Assembly: GCA_003931895.1 (NCBI GenBank)
Contig: RRZV01000017.1
Span: 62,001-126,000, forward strand
Origin: Mesohalobacter salilacus
Lineage (GTDB): Bacteria > Bacteroidota > Bacteroidia > Flavobacteriales > Flavobacteriaceae
DNA length: 64,000 nucleotides
Direction: 5' to 3'
Shown: positions 23,962 through 32,629 of the stretch, piece after piece
Position numbering within the stretch: position 1 is the stretch's first letter
How the letters are laid out: each line of letters opens with the position of its first letter
Notes under the pieces: model-generated
Database searches by the model: none
What the model was told of the DNA's origin: nothing
The model's input: the letters and a program-made list of their open reading frames with translations, nothing else
Program-made: the position numbers and the translations under genes

Positions 23962-23966
23962 TTATT

Positions 23967-25214
23967 TTAATGTATTAAGTTTTGTAAAATCCCTTCACAA
24001 GTTAAAGCTGTTGCTCCTTTTTTATCTTGAACAAAATCATAGGCCGCTTTACTCATTTTAGTTTTAAATTTTTGTTCATCATTCAGTTTACGGACTATAT
24101 TTTGGAGCTCTAAAGTCTTGCTAACCACAGCCAAACCGCCTTTTTGTTTTAGGGCTTTGGCTTCAGGGAATTTGTCATAGTTGGGTCCAATAATAATCGG
24201 AACGCCAAAAGCAGCAGGTTCTAAAATATTATGCAGACCTGTTTTACCCATGGCACCACCGACATAAGCAATGTCAGCATAGGCATAGACTTTTGTGAGC
24301 AAGCCAACGGTGTCTAAAATCAAGACATCGAATTGGGATAAGTCTTGGGTTTTAATTTCTGAATATTTGATGCTGGATTTTTGAAGTTGTTTTTGAAATT
24401 GGTCTATGGCTTCAGTTTTGATTTGATGGGGTGCAATGACAAATTTGAGTTTAAGGGTTTTATCGTTTAGGGTTGTTAACAATACTTTTTCATCTTCTGG
24501 CCAAGTGCTTCCACAAACCATACACTGCTTATTCTCCTTAAAATCTTCCATAAAATCAAGTTTGTTATCTTGATTGAGTTGCTGGTAAACTCTATCATAT
24601 CGCGTATCTCCTGTATGTGTCCAAGAGGTGTAGTTGATGCTGTTAAGCAAATGTCCAGAAGTTTGATCTTGCACAAAAATATGTTGAAAACTTTTTAATG
24701 CTTGCTTAAAAAACCGACCATAGGCTTTAAAATAAACCTGTTGTGGTCGAAATCTTGCGGCCACTATAAACGTTTTGATGTGCTGTTTGTTGAGTTCTCT
24801 TAAAAAATTTGGCCAGATATCGTATTTTACAAAAATGGCAAATTGGGGTTTAATGAGATTGACAAAATCTTGAGATTGACTTTTGGTATCTAAGGGTAAA
24901 TAGGTTTCAAAATTGGCTATGGATTTATTCTTTTTGATGCGATATCCTGAGTCAGAAAAAAAACTCAGTAGAAATTGATGAGTTTTAAAATGAGGTTTTA
25001 AGGCTTTGATAACGGGCACCACTTGCTCGTATTCGCCGAGAGAAGCCACATGAACCCAAATGATAGGCGATTGGTTTTGGGCTATAAAATTTTCTAATTC
25101 TTTATTGGTATGTTGTCTTTCTAAACGAAAGGTTTTAAGGCGTTTAAAAAATAGGCCTAAAATGGGTAACAATATTTGAAAACCATTGATAAGAAAATTA
25201 TAAATCCATCTCAT
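23967..25214 (-). CDS. waaA: 3-deoxy-D-manno-octulosonic acid (Kdo) transferase
   Basis: 415 residues, a GT-B glycosyltransferase. The N-terminal membrane anchor (YNFLINGFQILLPILGLFF) is followed by the acceptor domain with the catalytic Glu in WVHVASLGEYEQ. The C-terminal CMP-Kdo domain has VCGSTWPEDEKVLL, FVIAPHQIKTEAI and VGGAMGKTGLHNILEPAAFG. It attaches Kdo to lipid A precursor at the cytoplasmic face of the inner membrane, an essential step of LPS synthesis. Divergent from the DegT aminotransferase, a neighbour I recall from other flavobacteria. Confidence 0.93.
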   Translation of the reverse strand: MRWIYNFLINGFQILLPILGLFFKRLKTFRLERQHTNKELENFIAQNQSPIIWVHVASLGEYEQVVPVIKALKPHFKTHQFLLSFFSDSGYRIKKNKSIANFETYLPLDTKSQSQDFVNLIKPQFAIFVKYDIWPNFLRELNKQHIKTFIVAARFRPQQVYFKAYGRFFKQALKSFQHIFVQDQTSGHLLNSINYTSWTHTGDTRYDRVYQQLNQDNKLDFMEDFKENKQCMVCGSTWPEDEKVLLTTLNDKTLKLKFVIAPHQIKTEAIDQFQKQLQKSSIKYSEIKTQDLSQFDVLILDTVGLLTKVYAYADIAYVGGAMGKTGLHNILEPAAFGVPIIIGPNYDKFPEAKALKQKGGLAVVSKTLELQNIVRKLNDEQKFKTKMSKAAYDFVQDKKGATALTCEGILQNLIH

Positions 25215-25291
25215 AATGTAGAATAATTATATATTCTAAAAGGATTAAAAGGCTAAAATAAAGAATTCGCCTGAAACCCATTTATATTTAG

Positions 25292-25299
25292 TAATTTTG
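25292..25299 (+). promoter_or_regulatory. -7 box upstream of the DegT gene
   Basis: TAATTTTG, a full match to TAnnTTTG, 25 bases before the ATG at 25325. No convincing -33 element. Confidence 0.45.
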
Positions 25300-25324
25300 T
25301 TACAATGACACTCAATACACCTTT

Positions 25325-26518
25325 ATGAAAAAACTACAAATGGTTGACCTTGTTGGTCAGCGTGAAGCCATAAAAGACGACATCAATTCCGCTTTTGCAG
25401 AAATTATGGACAATGCTGCATTTATTAATGGTCCTTATGTTCATCAATTTCAAGCTAATCTTGAAAAATATCTCGATGTTAAAAACGTCATTCCGTGCGC
25501 AAATGGCACCGATGCTTTACAAATCGCCATGATGGGATTAGGACTACAGCCAGGAGACGAAGTGATTACAGCAGATTTTACATTTGCAGCAACAGTTGAA
25601 GTTATTGCATTGCTTCAGCTGACTCCTGTTTTGGTTGACGTGAAAGAAGATACTTTTAATATATCTCCAGAAGCGATTGAAAAGGCCATAACGTCAAAAA
25701 CAAAAGCCATTGTTCCTGTTCACTTGTTTGGCCATGCGGCCAATATGGAGGCGATTATGGATATTGCTCAAAAACATCAACTTTATGTAATTGAAGATAA
25801 CGCACAAGGCATTGGCTCTTCTTACCACTACAAAGATGGCTCTTCTCAGAAAACAGGAACTATAGGTCACGTCTCTGCAACGTCGTTCTTCCCTTCAAAA
25901 AATTTGGGCTGTTACGGTGACGGTGGAGCAATTTTTACTAACGATGATAAGTTGGCACATACTATTCGTGGTATAGTCAATCACGGCATGTATGAACGTT
26001 ATCATCATGATGTGGTTGGAGTCAATTCGAGATTAGATTCGCTTCAGGCTGCTGTTCTAAAAGCTAAATTACCAAAACTTGATGAATACAATTCCAGACG
26101 TCAAAAAGCTGCGAGAGCTTACACCGAAGCATTAAAAAATCATAAAGATATCGTCACGCCATCGGCTAAAACCAATAGACCCTGCGAGAATAAAGCTTTA
26201 GGTATTTGTGATACTTGTTCTTGTCATGTATTTCACCAGTATACTTTGCAAATCAAAGACGGTAAGCGCGATGGTTTAGCGGAGTATTTAAAATCTCAGA
26301 ATATTCCACACGGTATTTACTATCCTATTCCATTACATGAACAAAAGGCGTATAAAGATAGTCGTTATATTGATGAAGATTTTAAAGTCACCAACAAACT
26401 TTCAGAAGAAGTCCTGTCATTACCTATGCATACGGAATTAGATGAAGAGCAGATTGATTTCATTACTGGGCATATTTTGAAATACCTGGAAGAAGGCGAC
26501 TTTGACTCTATTCAGTGA
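25325..26518 (+). CDS. DegT/DnrJ/EryC1/StrS-family aminotransferase with Cys-rich insert
   Basis: 397 residues, a PLP-dependent sugar aminotransferase fold. Motifs: CANGTDALQIAMMGLGLQPG, the PLP-contacting VIEDNAQGIGSSY, and the Schiff-base Lys192 in SFFPSKNLGCYGDGGA. Near residues 281-300 there is an insert with four Cys (C287, C295, C298, C300) before the conserved HVFHQYTL; the spacing could bind a metal. Family members aminate nucleotide-linked keto-sugars for surface polysaccharides. It is divergent from waaA, which supports a role in LPS or envelope glycan. The exact sugar is unknown. Confidence 0.88.
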   Translation: MKKLQMVDLVGQREAIKDDINSAFAEIMDNAAFINGPYVHQFQANLEKYLDVKNVIPCANGTDALQIAMMGLGLQPGDEVITADFTFAATVEVIALLQLTPVLVDVKEDTFNISPEAIEKAITSKTKAIVPVHLFGHAANMEAIMDIAQKHQLYVIEDNAQGIGSSYHYKDGSSQKTGTIGHVSATSFFPSKNLGCYGDGGAIFTNDDKLAHTIRGIVNHGMYERYHHDVVGVNSRLDSLQAAVLKAKLPKLDEYNSRRQKAARAYTEALKNHKDIVTPSAKTNRPCENKALGICDTCSCHVFHQYTLQIKDGKRDGLAEYLKSQNIPHGIYYPIPLHEQKAYKDSRYIDEDFKVTNKLSEEVLSLPMHTELDEEQIDFITGHILKYLEEGDFDSIQ

Positions 26519-26628
26519 CCTAAATTTCAGTCCCTAAAATAGTTAAATTAAAGTTTTCTAACTTAAAACATCAGTTGTTAATTGTTTTGAACAGGATTTT
26601 ATTTTTAACCTTGATCAAATTAATTTTG

Positions 26629-27777
26629 TTAAACGTCACCTAAAATTACACTCACAGCATTACCGCCAAAGCCTACAGCATTAATCATGACGGTTTTAAT
26701 TTGGTTTGGCAATGCGTAATTCGTATAAAAGGGATTAGCGATAAATGTATTATTTTTTAGCATCATCACAGCCATTTCAAGACTCATAGCGCCAGATGCT
26801 CCAAAGCTATGACCAAGAAGCCATTTGTTTGTAGTTAAAGCCGGTATGGTCTCAAATGTATTTTTAATGGCGTTCAACTCAGATTCATCACCTTTTATTG
26901 TGCCGGGAGCGTGCATGACAACTACATCAACAGTTTTAAGATTGGCCGAGCTTAAGGCCATACTCATAGCCTCTTTTAAACATTTAGCTTCAGAAGACAG
27001 TGCTACACTGTGTTTTATATTTTCGGTGGCATAACCTATGCCGCTAACTTTTACAGCACCCGTTTGTGGTAATGAGCTCAGGCTTGCAAGGCAAGCAGCT
27101 TCACCTAAGACAAGTGTATTTTCAGATTTTTTGAAATTTAAACTTTGGCAAGGCTGTTGATTAAGATGTTTAGAATAAAGTTTCAAAGCTTGCATTTGTG
27201 CTACGGTAAAGCCTGTTAAAGGAGCTTCAGTACCTCCTATAATAAAATCTGAAACTAGGCCTGATTGAATAAAAGCAATAGCATTGAGCAAAGCGTGTAA
27301 GGCGGATGAGCAAGTTATAGAATGACTAACCGCTGGACCTTTTAAGCCAAGGTCTTGCGCAACACTTGTAGCAATATTTCCTAAAGTGGTGGTTGGTGAA
27401 GTCATTAATGGAACTTCTTTGTTTTCTAAATAATTTTGATGTGCACGTTCAAAAGTTTGAGTTGCTCCGCGTGATGAACCTACGTTAATTCCATATTGTG
27501 ATAAATTATTATTGGTCTTTTGAAACAATTGTCGCCCGACATAAACCGCCATCAAAGCCGATTTGTCAAGCTTATTGTATAATTTGCGTTCTGTTCTGAT
27601 ATGCTCTAATACTTCTTCATCATTTTTGCATAAAGCTGAAACCATGACTTTAGTGTTATGAAAACACCGTTCTTCAAATCTGGCTTTTGCCTTTTTATAG
27701 TTTACCCAAACTTCTGCCGGAGTTGAACCTAAAGCAGAAATAGAACTCACTTCGTTAATATAAACAGGGGTTTTCAT
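26629..27777 (-). CDS. Beta-ketoacyl synthase (KAS II/FabF-like)
   Basis: 382 residues with a thiolase-fold condensing enzyme. The Cys-His-His triad is intact: Cys156 in SITCSSALHALL, His289 in VMHAPGTIKGDESE, and His323 in LLGHSFGASGAMSLE. The second motif reads HAPGT where housekeeping FabF has HGTGT, and the protein is about 30 residues shorter than FabF. Together with the absence of neighbouring acyl-carrier or fab genes this suggests a specialised condensing enzyme, e.g. for biotin precursor, aryl polyene or a lipid. It stands alone between convergent and divergent genes. Confidence 0.85.
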   Translation of the reverse strand: MKTPVYINEVSSISALGSTPAEVWVNYKKAKARFEERCFHNTKVMVSALCKNDEEVLEHIRTERKLYNKLDKSALMAVYVGRQLFQKTNNNLSQYGINVGSSRGATQTFERAHQNYLENKEVPLMTSPTTTLGNIATSVAQDLGLKGPAVSHSITCSSALHALLNAIAFIQSGLVSDFIIGGTEAPLTGFTVAQMQALKLYSKHLNQQPCQSLNFKKSENTLVLGEAACLASLSSLPQTGAVKVSGIGYATENIKHSVALSSEAKCLKEAMSMALSSANLKTVDVVVMHAPGTIKGDESELNAIKNTFETIPALTTNKWLLGHSFGASGAMSLEMAVMMLKNNTFIANPFYTNYALPNQIKTVMINAVGFGGNAVSVILGDV

Positions 27778-27892
27778 AAGGTTTTTGTCTTAAACAAATG
27801 TATTAAAGCATATTCAAAAAATAGAATCAAAAATACTAAAGGTTTTAAGCTTTTTATAACAGTAAAAAAACTTACATTTTAAGTATAATGAT

Positions 27893-27900
27893 TAATTTTG
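27893..27900 (+). promoter_or_regulatory. -7 box of sodB
   Basis: TAATTTTG, a full match to TAnnTTTG, 27 bases before the ATG at 27928. No clear -33 TTTG. Confidence 0.45.
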
Positions 27901-27927
27901 AGCATATTAACTCAAAAATATTTTATT

Positions 27928-28536
27928 ATGTCTTTTAAATTACCTGATTTAGATTATGCTCATGATGCACTTGAGCCACATATTGATGCTAAAACTATGG
28001 AAATTCACCATGGCAAACATCATGCTGGCTACACCAAAAAATTGAATGCAGCAATAGAAGGCTCAGAACTCGATGACAAATCTATTGATTATATTTTGTC
28101 AAATTTAGATTTATCTAATACTGCAGTAAGAAATAATGGTGGTGGGTTCTACAATCACTCACTATTCTGGAAAGTTATGTCACCAGACGGCGGCGGAAAA
28201 CCTTCGGGTGCTTTAGCAGAAGCTATTGATAAATCATTTGGTTCTTTCGATAGTTTTAAAGAAGCTTTTTCAAAAGCTGCAGCAACTCAGTTTGGTTCTG
28301 GTTGGGCATGGTTAACGGTTCATGAAGGTGGTGGCGTAGAAGTATGTTCCACACCAAACCAAGATAATCCGCTAATGCCAAATGTAGGTTGTGCTGGAAC
28401 GCCAATTTTAGGTCTTGATGTTTGGGAACACGCCTATTACCTCAACTATCAAAACAGAAGACCTGACTATATTGAGGCGTTTTTTAATGTCATTAATTGG
28501 GATGAAGTATCTAAACGATATGAAGACAATAAGTAA
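27928..28536 (+). CDS. sodB: Superoxide dismutase (Fe/Mn)
   Basis: 202 residues. Start taken at 27928 ([20 protein letters not shown]), which is the usual family N-terminus; a TTG 30 bases upstream is not needed. Metal ligands are His27 (EIHHGKHH), His in [11 protein letters not shown], and Asp and His in [19 protein letters not shown]. It removes superoxide in the cytosol. Fe or Mn or cambialistic use cannot be decided by eye. It is a single gene with a -7 box upstream and an intrinsic terminator downstream. Confidence 0.95.
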   Translation: MSFKLPDLDYAHDALEPHIDAKTMEIHHGKHHAGYTKKLNAAIEGSELDDKSIDYILSNLDLSNTAVRNNGGGFYNHSLFWKVMSPDGGGKPSGALAEAIDKSFGSFDSFKEAFSKAAATQFGSGWAWLTVHEGGGVEVCSTPNQDNPLMPNVGCAGTPILGLDVWEHAYYLNYQNRRPDYIEAFFNVINWDEVSKRYEDNK

Positions 28537-28557
28537 TTTTAGATATTGTTCTTTTAC

Positions 28558-28593
28558 AAAGCAGTAAGTCTTTTTGATTTGCTGCTTTTTTTT
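28558..28593 (+). terminator. Intrinsic terminator after sodB
   Basis: An 11-pair stem with G-U pairs (28558-28568 with 28578-28588), a nine-base loop and a T-run to 28593. Confidence 0.75.
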
Positions 28594-28617
28594 ATACAAA
28601 AACTGTAATTTTAAGCC

Positions 28618-29217
28618 ATGTTAAAACATCGCATCATTGCCGATAGATTAGAATGCGGAACGGATGAGGCTGGCCGAGGCTGTCTTGCCGGACCTGTTAC
28701 CGCTGCCGCAGTAATTCTGCCTTCAAATTTTTCGCATGACTGGCTTAATGACTCTAAACAATTGTCGCTTAAAAAAAGAGAAGTATTAAGACCAATCATA
28801 GAACGTGAGGCGCTATGTTTTGGCGTTGCTCATGTTTTACCAGATCAAATAGACGAAATCAATATCCTTAATGCTTCTATTTTAGCGATGCATAATGCTA
28901 TCAATCAATTGGATCCTAAACCTGAATTCATACAAGTAGACGGCAACCGCTTTAAACCCTATAAAAATATCGACCATGAATGTATAATCAAAGGAGATGG
29001 CAAGTATATGAACATCGCTGCGGCCTCCGTTTTAGCCAAAACCTATAGAGATGACATCATGGCTAAACTGCATGAAAAACATTCAGAATACAATTGGCAT
29101 AAAAATAAAGGCTACCCAACCACGAGTCACAGAAATGCTATAAAAACATTTGGAACCACGCCTTATCATAGAATGAGTTTCAAACTTTTACCCGATCAAT
29201 TAAGTTTTGAATTTTAA
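28618..29217 (+). CDS. rnhB: Ribonuclease HII
   Basis: 199 residues. The catalytic DE pair is in [20 protein letters not shown], with later acidic residues in [12 protein letters not shown] and the [16 protein letters not shown] helix, then [21 protein letters not shown] at the C-terminus. It cleaves RNA-DNA hybrids and removes misinserted ribonucleotides in the cytosol. The next gene starts 7 bases after the stop. Confidence 0.95.
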   Translation: MLKHRIIADRLECGTDEAGRGCLAGPVTAAAVILPSNFSHDWLNDSKQLSLKKREVLRPIIEREALCFGVAHVLPDQIDEINILNASILAMHNAINQLDPKPEFIQVDGNRFKPYKNIDHECIIKGDGKYMNIAAASVLAKTYRDDIMAKLHEKHSEYNWHKNKGYPTTSHRNAIKTFGTTPYHRMSFKLLPDQLSFEF

Positions 29218-29224
29218 GCTAATT

Positions 29225-31675
29225 ATGAAACCAAAACACACATTTACTCAAATATATATTATACTATTTATTTCAGCTTTTTTAATCAGTTGTCAGCAAA
29301 GCAAAGTCCCAAAAGCTGAAATTGACCAACTCATTCCGCCTGAAGCTGCAGTTATTATGAAGTTATACGATAACGCAGAGTGGCAGAACACAATTAAAAA
29401 TCAAGCTTTTTTATCAAAATATAAAGATAACCCCATTCTCAACTATTTTTCTACTAAAGCCTTTGAAAGCATTATAGATATTCCCAACGAGGTGCTATGG
29501 TCATATAACATTCTTGGTAAAGACAAATTAGTTAAAACTTTAATTTTTGAATCTAAAAGTGAAGTTCAATTTAAAACTGAATCAAAACAATCCTATAAAT
29601 ACGACAATACAGATATTAAAAGCTTTCAAACCAAAGACCAATCCTTTTATTTGACGGAGTTAGGTCAACATACTGTTTTAAGTAATTCTAAAATTATTGT
29701 AGAAAACATTATTAGAAATTATAAAAGTGAAGTTCAAATCACTTCTCCAATTAAAAAATATCTAGACATCCTATCCAATGATTCTCCCTCATTGATTGTT
29801 AATACTGAAAGGTTTACTGAAATTTCTAAAACTTTTTTTAAAAAAACCGTACCCGAACGCATACTTAATTTGACAAATTTTATAGGCTTTGATTTAAATG
29901 TCAATGAAAGCGAAATGTTGTTTAGTGGTATTATTTTTAAAAACGATGATAACCAAGAAGATTGGAAACAGCTATCAAATGTGGAATCACAAAAATCTTT
30001 TGTGGCCGAAGTTATTCCAAGCCATTTTATAAGTGCAACAAGTATTTTAGTTTCAGACTATAAAAAACTATTTGCTGACAAAAGCGTTGTGGTGCAAACA
30101 CCAACTAATGACAGTTTATGGTATAATATTAAAGAATTAGCCAGCATCAAACTCAACAATGGTCAAGCTATAGCAATAGTTTCTAAAAATATAGATCAAA
30201 CATTTGAAGCTTTAAAAAAAGAAGCTCAACCACTTAAAACCTTTAATGCTACTGAAATATTCAGCCTCAACAATGCCATATCTTCTAAGCGTCGGTTCAG
30301 TAAAATCATCTCTAAATATGACTTTAATTACTTTATGGTATATCAAGATATGATTGTAGGCTCAAAAAACTTAGAGGTTCTTGAGGATATCATAATTCAA
30401 ATTAACAACCAAAATGTATTGGCTCAACAAGTTAACTATTCAAATCATTTAGAATCTCTCAACACTCAAAGTCATGTTTTATGGTTCACGGCCTTAAATC
30501 ATCAGAAAAATTTCATGGAAAACCAGTCAAACCCTGACTATAAAAAGAATTTAAAGTCCATTGATTGGACAAGACATGAGCTTTTACTCTCTCAACTTAT
30601 TGTAGAAGATGACTTTGCGTATTTTAATATTTTACAAAAGCAAACTCCAAAAGATGCTAACCCTGTAAACATTGAACAAGTTATCAGAATAAAATCTGAA
30701 AGCCCCATGATAACTTCGCCTCAATTTTTTAAAAACTGGCGCACAGGACAACAAGACGTTGTTTATCAAGATGTTAACAACAAGCTTCATCTTGTAGACA
30801 CTAAAGGTAATCCCATTTGGACTAAGCAACTTGAGACTCCAATAGTAGGTAGAATCAGCAGCATCGATATTTATCAAAACACAAGAATTCAATTAGTGTT
30901 TGCAACTCAAAATAAAGTTTATGTTTTAGATAAAAATGGTAACGAGGTTTCGCCGTTTCCGATGGAATTTAAAAATGAAATCACGCAAGAACTTTCCGTC
31001 TTTGACTATGATAAAAATGGTCGCTATCGTTTTGTAGTCGTGATGGGTAATAAAATTAGAATGTATAACAAGGAAGGCAAACGCGTGAGAGGATTCAAAT
31101 TCAAAAAAACCAAAACACCGCTGGCCTACCCCATGAAACACATTAGAATTGGCCGTAAAGACTACATTTTAGCTCAAGAAGAATCAGGTCAACTCCACAT
31201 ATTGAGCCGAACAGGTCAATCAAGAATAGATATTTCAGAAGATTTAAACCACACAACCAACGAATGGTTTGAACACTACAAATCTTTTGTTTCAGTAAAC
31301 AACGAAGGTCAAATCCTTAAAATCGATCAAAATGGCAAGGTAAGTCGTGATAACAAAAACTGGATTAATCCAAAATTTACAGCCAACGCAGATTTGCTTG
31401 TTAGCATGTCAGAAAACCAATTACATATCAATAAATCAACAACGGAGCTGCCTTATGGTGTTTACACTCAACCGTTTATTCAAGCCAATCGCATTGGCAT
31501 TGCCGACACGCAAACCCAAAAAATTTATGTTTTAGATAAATCAGGACAAATCATAGAAGGCTTCCCGATATACGGACAACAGATTACAGACAGTTATAAA
31601 ACCCGAAAAGGTTTTGCATTGCTTTGCAAAGACGAAAACGATGCAGCATTGGTCTATCGAGTAAAGTTTGATTAA
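29225..31675 (+). CDS. Large lipoprotein with C-terminal beta-propeller-like repeats
   Basis: 816 residues from the ATG at 29225, chosen because it is followed at once by a signal peptide and lipobox (LISCQQ). Residues about 30-490 form an alpha/beta region without a recognised family. From about residue 505 there are repeated four-strand blades of the kind seen in PQQ/VCBS propellers: DTKGNPIWTKQLETPIVGRI, VYVLDKNGNEVSPFP, IRMYNKEGKRVRGF, LHILSRTGQSRIDI, ILKIDQNGKVSRD, IYVLDKSGQIIEGFPI. It is an outer-membrane or periplasmic protein of unknown role, conserved in flavobacteria by my recollection, and follows rnhB directly. Confidence 0.75.
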   Translation: MKPKHTFTQIYIILFISAFLISCQQSKVPKAEIDQLIPPEAAVIMKLYDNAEWQNTIKNQAFLSKYKDNPILNYFSTKAFESIIDIPNEVLWSYNILGKDKLVKTLIFESKSEVQFKTESKQSYKYDNTDIKSFQTKDQSFYLTELGQHTVLSNSKIIVENIIRNYKSEVQITSPIKKYLDILSNDSPSLIVNTERFTEISKTFFKKTVPERILNLTNFIGFDLNVNESEMLFSGIIFKNDDNQEDWKQLSNVESQKSFVAEVIPSHFISATSILVSDYKKLFADKSVVVQTPTNDSLWYNIKELASIKLNNGQAIAIVSKNIDQTFEALKKEAQPLKTFNATEIFSLNNAISSKRRFSKIISKYDFNYFMVYQDMIVGSKNLEVLEDIIIQINNQNVLAQQVNYSNHLESLNTQSHVLWFTALNHQKNFMENQSNPDYKKNLKSIDWTRHELLLSQLIVEDDFAYFNILQKQTPKDANPVNIEQVIRIKSESPMITSPQFFKNWRTGQQDVVYQDVNNKLHLVDTKGNPIWTKQLETPIVGRISSIDIYQNTRIQLVFATQNKVYVLDKNGNEVSPFPMEFKNEITQELSVFDYDKNGRYRFVVVMGNKIRMYNKEGKRVRGFKFKKTKTPLAYPMKHIRIGRKDYILAQEESGQLHILSRTGQSRIDISEDLNHTTNEWFEHYKSFVSVNNEGQILKIDQNGKVSRDNKNWINPKFTANADLLVSMSENQLHINKSTTELPYGVYTQPFIQANRIGIADTQTQKIYVLDKSGQIIEGFPIYGQQITDSYKTRKGFALLCKDENDAALVYRVKFD

Positions 31676-31787
31676 GCTTTGGGGCTTACCCTGACTGTCG
31701 TCAGCGTCGGGCTTTCGGCAGTCGCTTTGCCACGCTTTTTAGCGTGTCAAGAGCTCCAACAAAGCCTCAATCCCTAAGCCGAAGAAT
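31676..31787. repeat. Dispersed-type structured repeat
   Basis: Markedly richer in G and C than its surroundings. Outer inverted pair GCTTTG (31676-31681 region) with CAAAGC (31760-31765); an inner hairpin CACGCT-TTTT-AGCGTG lies at 31731-31746; the segment ends TCAATCCCTAAG. From memory, sequences with CGTCGGGCTTTCGGCAGTCG and CCTCAATCCCTAA ends recur in Flavobacteriaceae intergenic regions. Only one copy is visible here. Confidence 0.5.
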
Positions 31788-31874
31788 CCCGCAAAAGTTT
31801 TCTAATTTTCAAACAAGAGGTTTCGCTAAAGTGTTTTGAAAAACTTAGTAAATTAAAACTCTATTTCCTTATTA

Positions 31875-31915
31875 GCGAACCTTGCGCACTTCTTTGCGAC
31901 CCTTGCGGTAAGAAA
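31875..31915. repeat. TTGCG-containing short tandem-like repeat
   Basis: Three TTGCG words (CTTGCGCACTT, CTTTGCGACC, CTTGCGGTAAG) spaced 12-13 bases apart, beginning GCGAACC. This resembles a short dispersed repeat known to me from Bacteroidota genomes. No function assigned. Confidence 0.4.
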
Positions 31916-31981
31916 ACTTCTTGAGATTCCATAAAATGCGAGCGAGTACCATTCTCACTAAAAATGGAAATCGTACAGGAA

Positions 31982-32626
31982 TTAATTATTGCGCAAAACT
32001 TTTAAAAACTCATCTCGATCTATCAGCTCCGCACCAAGTCGCTCTAAATGTGGCGTGTGAATTTGACAGTCAATGAGCTTTAAACCTAAAGTTTTATAAT
32101 GCTCCACCATCTTAATAAAAGCATATTTCGAAGCATTGCTTTGGAGAGCAAACATACTTTCACCACAAAACACACCACAAGATTTTAAATAAATCCCATA
32201 TAAACCGCCAACCAATTTACCGTCCTGCCAAGCTTCAACAGAATGGGCATAGCCTTTCTTGTGTAAATTGATGTAAGCGTTTATCATGTCATCGCTGAGC
32301 CAAGTCCCGTTTTGACCTTCACGGGGCGTTGATGCACAAGCCTTAATCACTTGCTCAAAAGCTTGATTGAATGTCACTTCAAACTTATTCTGGTTTAAAA
32401 GCGGTCGCATTGATTTTGAAATGTGGAGGTTTTTAGGAAACATGACCATACGTTCGTCTGGCGACCACCACAAAATGGGTTCGCTTTCATTATACCAAGG
32501 AAAAATGCCGTTGCGATAAGCCAACAATAACCGTTCAGCAGACAAGTCGCCACCAACCGCCAAAATACCAGATTCATCTGCTTTGTTTGGGGGCGGAAAC
32601 CACAATTCTGAAGTCAAAAACACCAT
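31982..32626 (-). CDS. aat: Leucyl/phenylalanyl-tRNA-protein transferase
   Basis: 214 residues. The N-terminal FPPPNKADESGILAVGGDLS and RNGIFPWYNESEPILWWSPD are diagnostic of Aat, as are SVEAWQDGKLVGGLYGIYLK and the CQIHTPHLERLGAELIDRDEF end. It adds Leu or Phe to N-terminal Arg/Lys of proteins to mark them for the N-degron pathway (ClpS-ClpAP/X). Cytosolic. It starts 3 bases after the AtoE-type transporter stop, same strand. Confidence 0.95.
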   Translation of the reverse strand: MVFLTSELWFPPPNKADESGILAVGGDLSAERLLLAYRNGIFPWYNESEPILWWSPDERMVMFPKNLHISKSMRPLLNQNKFEVTFNQAFEQVIKACASTPREGQNGTWLSDDMINAYINLHKKGYAHSVEAWQDGKLVGGLYGIYLKSCGVFCGESMFALQSNASKYAFIKMVEHYKTLGLKLIDCQIHTPHLERLGAELIDRDEFLKVLRNN

Positions 32627-32629
32627 AGG

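Larger units (their letters stand above)
23531..23966. other. Intergenic stretch of 436 bases
   Basis: It holds the DtxR promoter and operator palindrome at its left end, about 200 bases of AT-rich sequence with no gene or clear signal (23580-23790), and structured element copy B (23792-23961) next to waaA. No open frame here looks coding. Confidence 0.6.
31676..31981. other. Intergenic stretch of 306 bases with repeat elements
   Basis: No coding sequence seen. Bases 31676-31787 hold a GC-richer structured repeat and 31875-31915 a run of TTGCG-containing units; both are listed separately. The remainder is AT-rich with no clear signal. The flanking genes are convergent. Confidence 0.6.
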
